Shown piece after piece: positions 52,974 to 54,668 of a stretch of 54,668 bases of DNA (position 1 is the stretch's first letter; the number at the start of each line of letters is the position of its first letter). The notes below the pieces were generated by a model. The model was not told where the DNA came from and did not search any database. It saw only the letters and a list, made by a program, of their open reading frames with translations. Origin of the DNA: Polyangia bacterium (GTDB lineage: Bacteria; Myxococcota_A; Polyangia; Polyangiales; Polyangiaceae); contig JAUHZF010000013.1 of the NCBI GenBank assembly GCA_030426145.1, positions 1 to 54,668 on the forward strand, in the 5' to 3' direction. The translations under genes and the position numbers were made by a program.

Positions 52974-53995
52974 AGGATGCCGTCGACCGCCTGTTCCTTC
53001 TCGGGAACCTCGGTCTCGCCGAGCATCTGGCGAAGGTCGATCTCGATGACGCGGCAGAGGGCGTTCATGGGCACGTCGTTCATGCTGCGCTCGAACGGGT
53101 CTTCGCTCGAGTCGCCGATGCCCTCCATCGTGGTGAAGACCCAGCTCACGAGCGCGCTCGCGAGCACCATCGGAATGATGGGGGTCCAGGTTTGCAGCGC
53201 AGACGTGGCCGCGTCGACGTGTCCGGCGAAGACGTCGAGCAAGCCGAAGGGGACCAGCACGTTGAACACCCGAACGAAGAGCCGGCTGTACTCGGCGTAT
53301 TGGCGAGGGAAGGGGGTCGCCTTGATGCGCTCGCACTTGCCCTGGAGCGTGTAGAGCTCTTCCACGACCTCCATCATGGCGATCTGGTGAAAGAGGTCGA
53401 CGCGCTTCTCGTTCACGAGGCGCGCGAGGATGGCGCCTTGTTTGGTCAGCATGTGGGTCGCGGCGTTGGCGACGGTCTTGCTGCGCGTCAGCTCGTCGTC
53501 GTCGAGAAAAGGCGACAGCTCCTTGTCCCAGTCGTTGCGCATCGCCTCCGCATGCCGCGCCAGGCGTAGCTTGGTGGTGCGTGCGGGTTTGTGAAAGAAG
53601 CGGGAGGTCTTGCGGAGCTGGAGCCGCAGCGCGTTGATCCAGGCCAGCTGTCGGTAGATGAGGTCGCGCCGCAGTTCCTTGGCTTCGTCGGAGTCGTCGC
53701 CGGGGCAGATGTAGCTCTGCACGTTGGTGGCCCAGGTACGGCTCGAGTTGACGATGCCGCCCCAGATCTTGCGTCCCTCCCAGAAGCGCTCGTAGGCGGC
53801 GTTGTTCTTGAAGCCTACGTAGAAGGCGACCGCGGTGCCGACCGTGGCGATGGGGAGGAAGGGCACGCGTAGGAACTGCCACTTCACCGTCGCGTAGAGC
53901 CCGAAGACCAGGATCGCCCAGAACATCGCGGGCAGGCCGATGCGCAGGCCCCAGATGAGCAGGAGTTTGACCGAGAAGCGTCGCTGCAGAACCAC
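52967..53995 (-). CDS. Bestrophin family channel protein
   Basis: About 342 residues from a GTG at 53995 ('VVLQRRFSVKLLLIWGLR', a normal bestrophin start); an ATG at 54154 gives a basic extension with no support. Landmarks: 'LPAMFWAILVFGLYATV', 'FLPIATVGTAVAFYVGFKNN', 'AAYERFWEGRKIWGGIVNSS', 'RTWATNV', 'LVPFGLLDV', 'IPMVLASALVSWVFTTMEGI', 'DDVP'-like 'NDVPMNALCRVIEIDLRQML'. Bacterial members form pentameric ion channels. It converges with the AraC gene by a 7-base overlap. Confidence 0.9.
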   Translation of the reverse strand: MVLQRRFSVKLLLIWGLRIGLPAMFWAILVFGLYATVKWQFLRVPFLPIATVGTAVAFYVGFKNNAAYERFWEGRKIWGGIVNSSRTWATNVQSYICPGDDSDEAKELRRDLIYRQLAWINALRLQLRKTSRFFHKPARTTKLRLARHAEAMRNDWDKELSPFLDDDELTRSKTVANAATHMLTKQGAILARLVNEKRVDLFHQIAMMEVVEELYTLQGKCERIKATPFPRQYAEYSRLFVRVFNVLVPFGLLDVFAGHVDAATSALQTWTPIIPMVLASALVSWVFTTMEGIGDSSEDPFERSMNDVPMNALCRVIEIDLRQMLGETEVPEKEQAVDGILY

Positions 53996-54199
53996 GGCCC
54001 GACCCTTCCACGGACGGCGCGCTCCGTCTGCCCCGATGCCGCGTCCATGGGGTCTCCGCGATCCTTTCACGCCATCTGCACGACCCAACCATCTGCGCTT
54101 GGCACGGTTGGCGCGTGGGAATGAAGCCCACGCAGTGGGGCGTTTCGGCCCCATCGCACACCAAAGCGGCTCGCGGACGAGCCGAGCAGGAGACGTGGC

Positions 54200-54668
54200 A
54201 TGCGCAGATTGATGGCGATCGGGTTCATCTGGGCCGGGTGTGCGCTCGCATGGATGATCCTCGGGGGCACGCTGACCCACCGAGGAGGCGAGCGCGACTG
54301 GTCCTTGCAGGAGGAAGTGCAGCTCTTGTGGGGGCCGTCGATGACGCAGCTCCCACCCACGGCCCAGGTGGTCGTGCCCACCGCCGACGCGCGCCCGGCG
54401 GCGAAGGACGGCACCCCAGCGGCAGCGGACGAGGCGGCGGATGACGCGCCGTCGACCACGCGTCCCGTCGACACGGACGAGCCCGCCACGGCCGAGGCCG
54501 ACGCGACCCCGTCCGACACCCCTCCGGGCATGACGGCGCCGCTTCGCGGCTCGGACATCGACGTGAACCTCGACTTCGAGCAGCGGCGAAAGGGACTGCT
54601 CTGGTTCCCGACCTACGCCATCGACTTTCGGGCGACGTACCGGTTCGCGAACCCCGACACCGCCTCCC
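54200..54668 (+). CDS. Membrane protein, 5' part (cut by window end)
   Basis: ATG 54200 with AGGAG 8 bases upstream; open to the window edge (156 codons). A hydrophobic N-terminal segment ('LMAIGFIWAGCALAWMILGG') is followed by an acidic Ala/Thr-rich linker to about residue 105. Then 'DIDVNLDFEQRRKGLLWFPT' and 'YAIDFRATYRFANPDTA', a strand pattern similar to the first periplasmic part of CreD-like inner-membrane proteins. The family guess is weak because most of the protein is outside. Confidence 0.6.
   Translation, partial: MRRLMAIGFIWAGCALAWMILGGTLTHRGGERDWSLQEEVQLLWGPSMTQLPPTAQVVVPTADARPAAKDGTPAAADEAADDAPSTTRPVDTDEPATAEADATPSDTPPGMTAPLRGSDIDVNLDFEQRRKGLLWFPTYAIDFRATYRFANPDTAS

Overview
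The window looks like a chromosomal segment of a high-GC myxobacterium (Myxococcota, probably the Polyangiales side). The signs are many small secreted lipoproteins with Gly/Ser/Thr-rich linkers, a Cys-rich 'CGDG..AGE.CDDG' lipoprotein, a MYXO-CTERM-like C-terminus on an FG-GAP protein, a myxobacterial-type sigma factor beside a 'DWG' Ser/Thr kinase, TonB_C-fused receptors, Uma2 and Imm11-type proteins. I see no rRNA, tRNA or CRISPR array. Several broken genes differ from an intact frame by one base, so single-read or assembly error must be kept in mind for those.

Layout. 1-12.8 kb: tail of a HEAT-like protein, a divergent kinase-like protein, a methyltransferase, two propeller/secreted lipoproteins, a CBS protein, membrane proteins, then a membrane Ser/Thr kinase followed 9 bp later by a sigma factor. 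12.9-17.2 kb: a three-gene operon with 4-bp stop/start overlaps (PEGA protein, TonB_C-plug-barrel receptor, EF-hand-loop lipoprotein). 17.3-22.4 kb: FG-GAP protein and lipoproteins, ending with a Sel1-type repeat lipoprotein. 22.36-25.2 kb: an IS630 element with TA target duplication that interrupts a lipoprotein gene, followed by a gene graveyard including a rhomboid protease with two lesions.

26.3-33.1 kb: a compact minus-strand operon that encodes a long VgrG, a protein with LysM-like, beta-rich, two-TM and HEFGH (zincin) regions, a LysM/peptidoglycan-binding protein, a Pro/Ala-rich accessory protein and a DUF4280 PAAR-like protein. I read it as a type VI secretion spike-and-cargo module with a candidate metalloprotease effector; it is the most promising system here. 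33.1-33.9 kb holds dispersed repeats and a decayed nucleotidyltransferase/antitoxin-like pair. 34.7-36.8 kb: a HemW-like radical SAM protein divergent from a TetR regulator with an evident operator. 38-40.4 kb: Uma2, an Imm11-like immunity protein fragment, a solo IS630 end and 21-bp repeats. 40.4-49 kb: TreZ, lipoproteins, a DUF3352-like protein fused to a pilin-like domain, FHA protein and peptide deformylase. 49-54.7 kb: an NHL-repeat lipoprotein, a 0.8-kb repeat-rich gap (12-bp and 7-bp tandem arrays, a perfect 17-bp inverted repeat and a second copy of the 33.3-kb repeat family), an MBL hydrolase divergent from an AraC regulator, a bestrophin and the start of a membrane protein cut by the window end.
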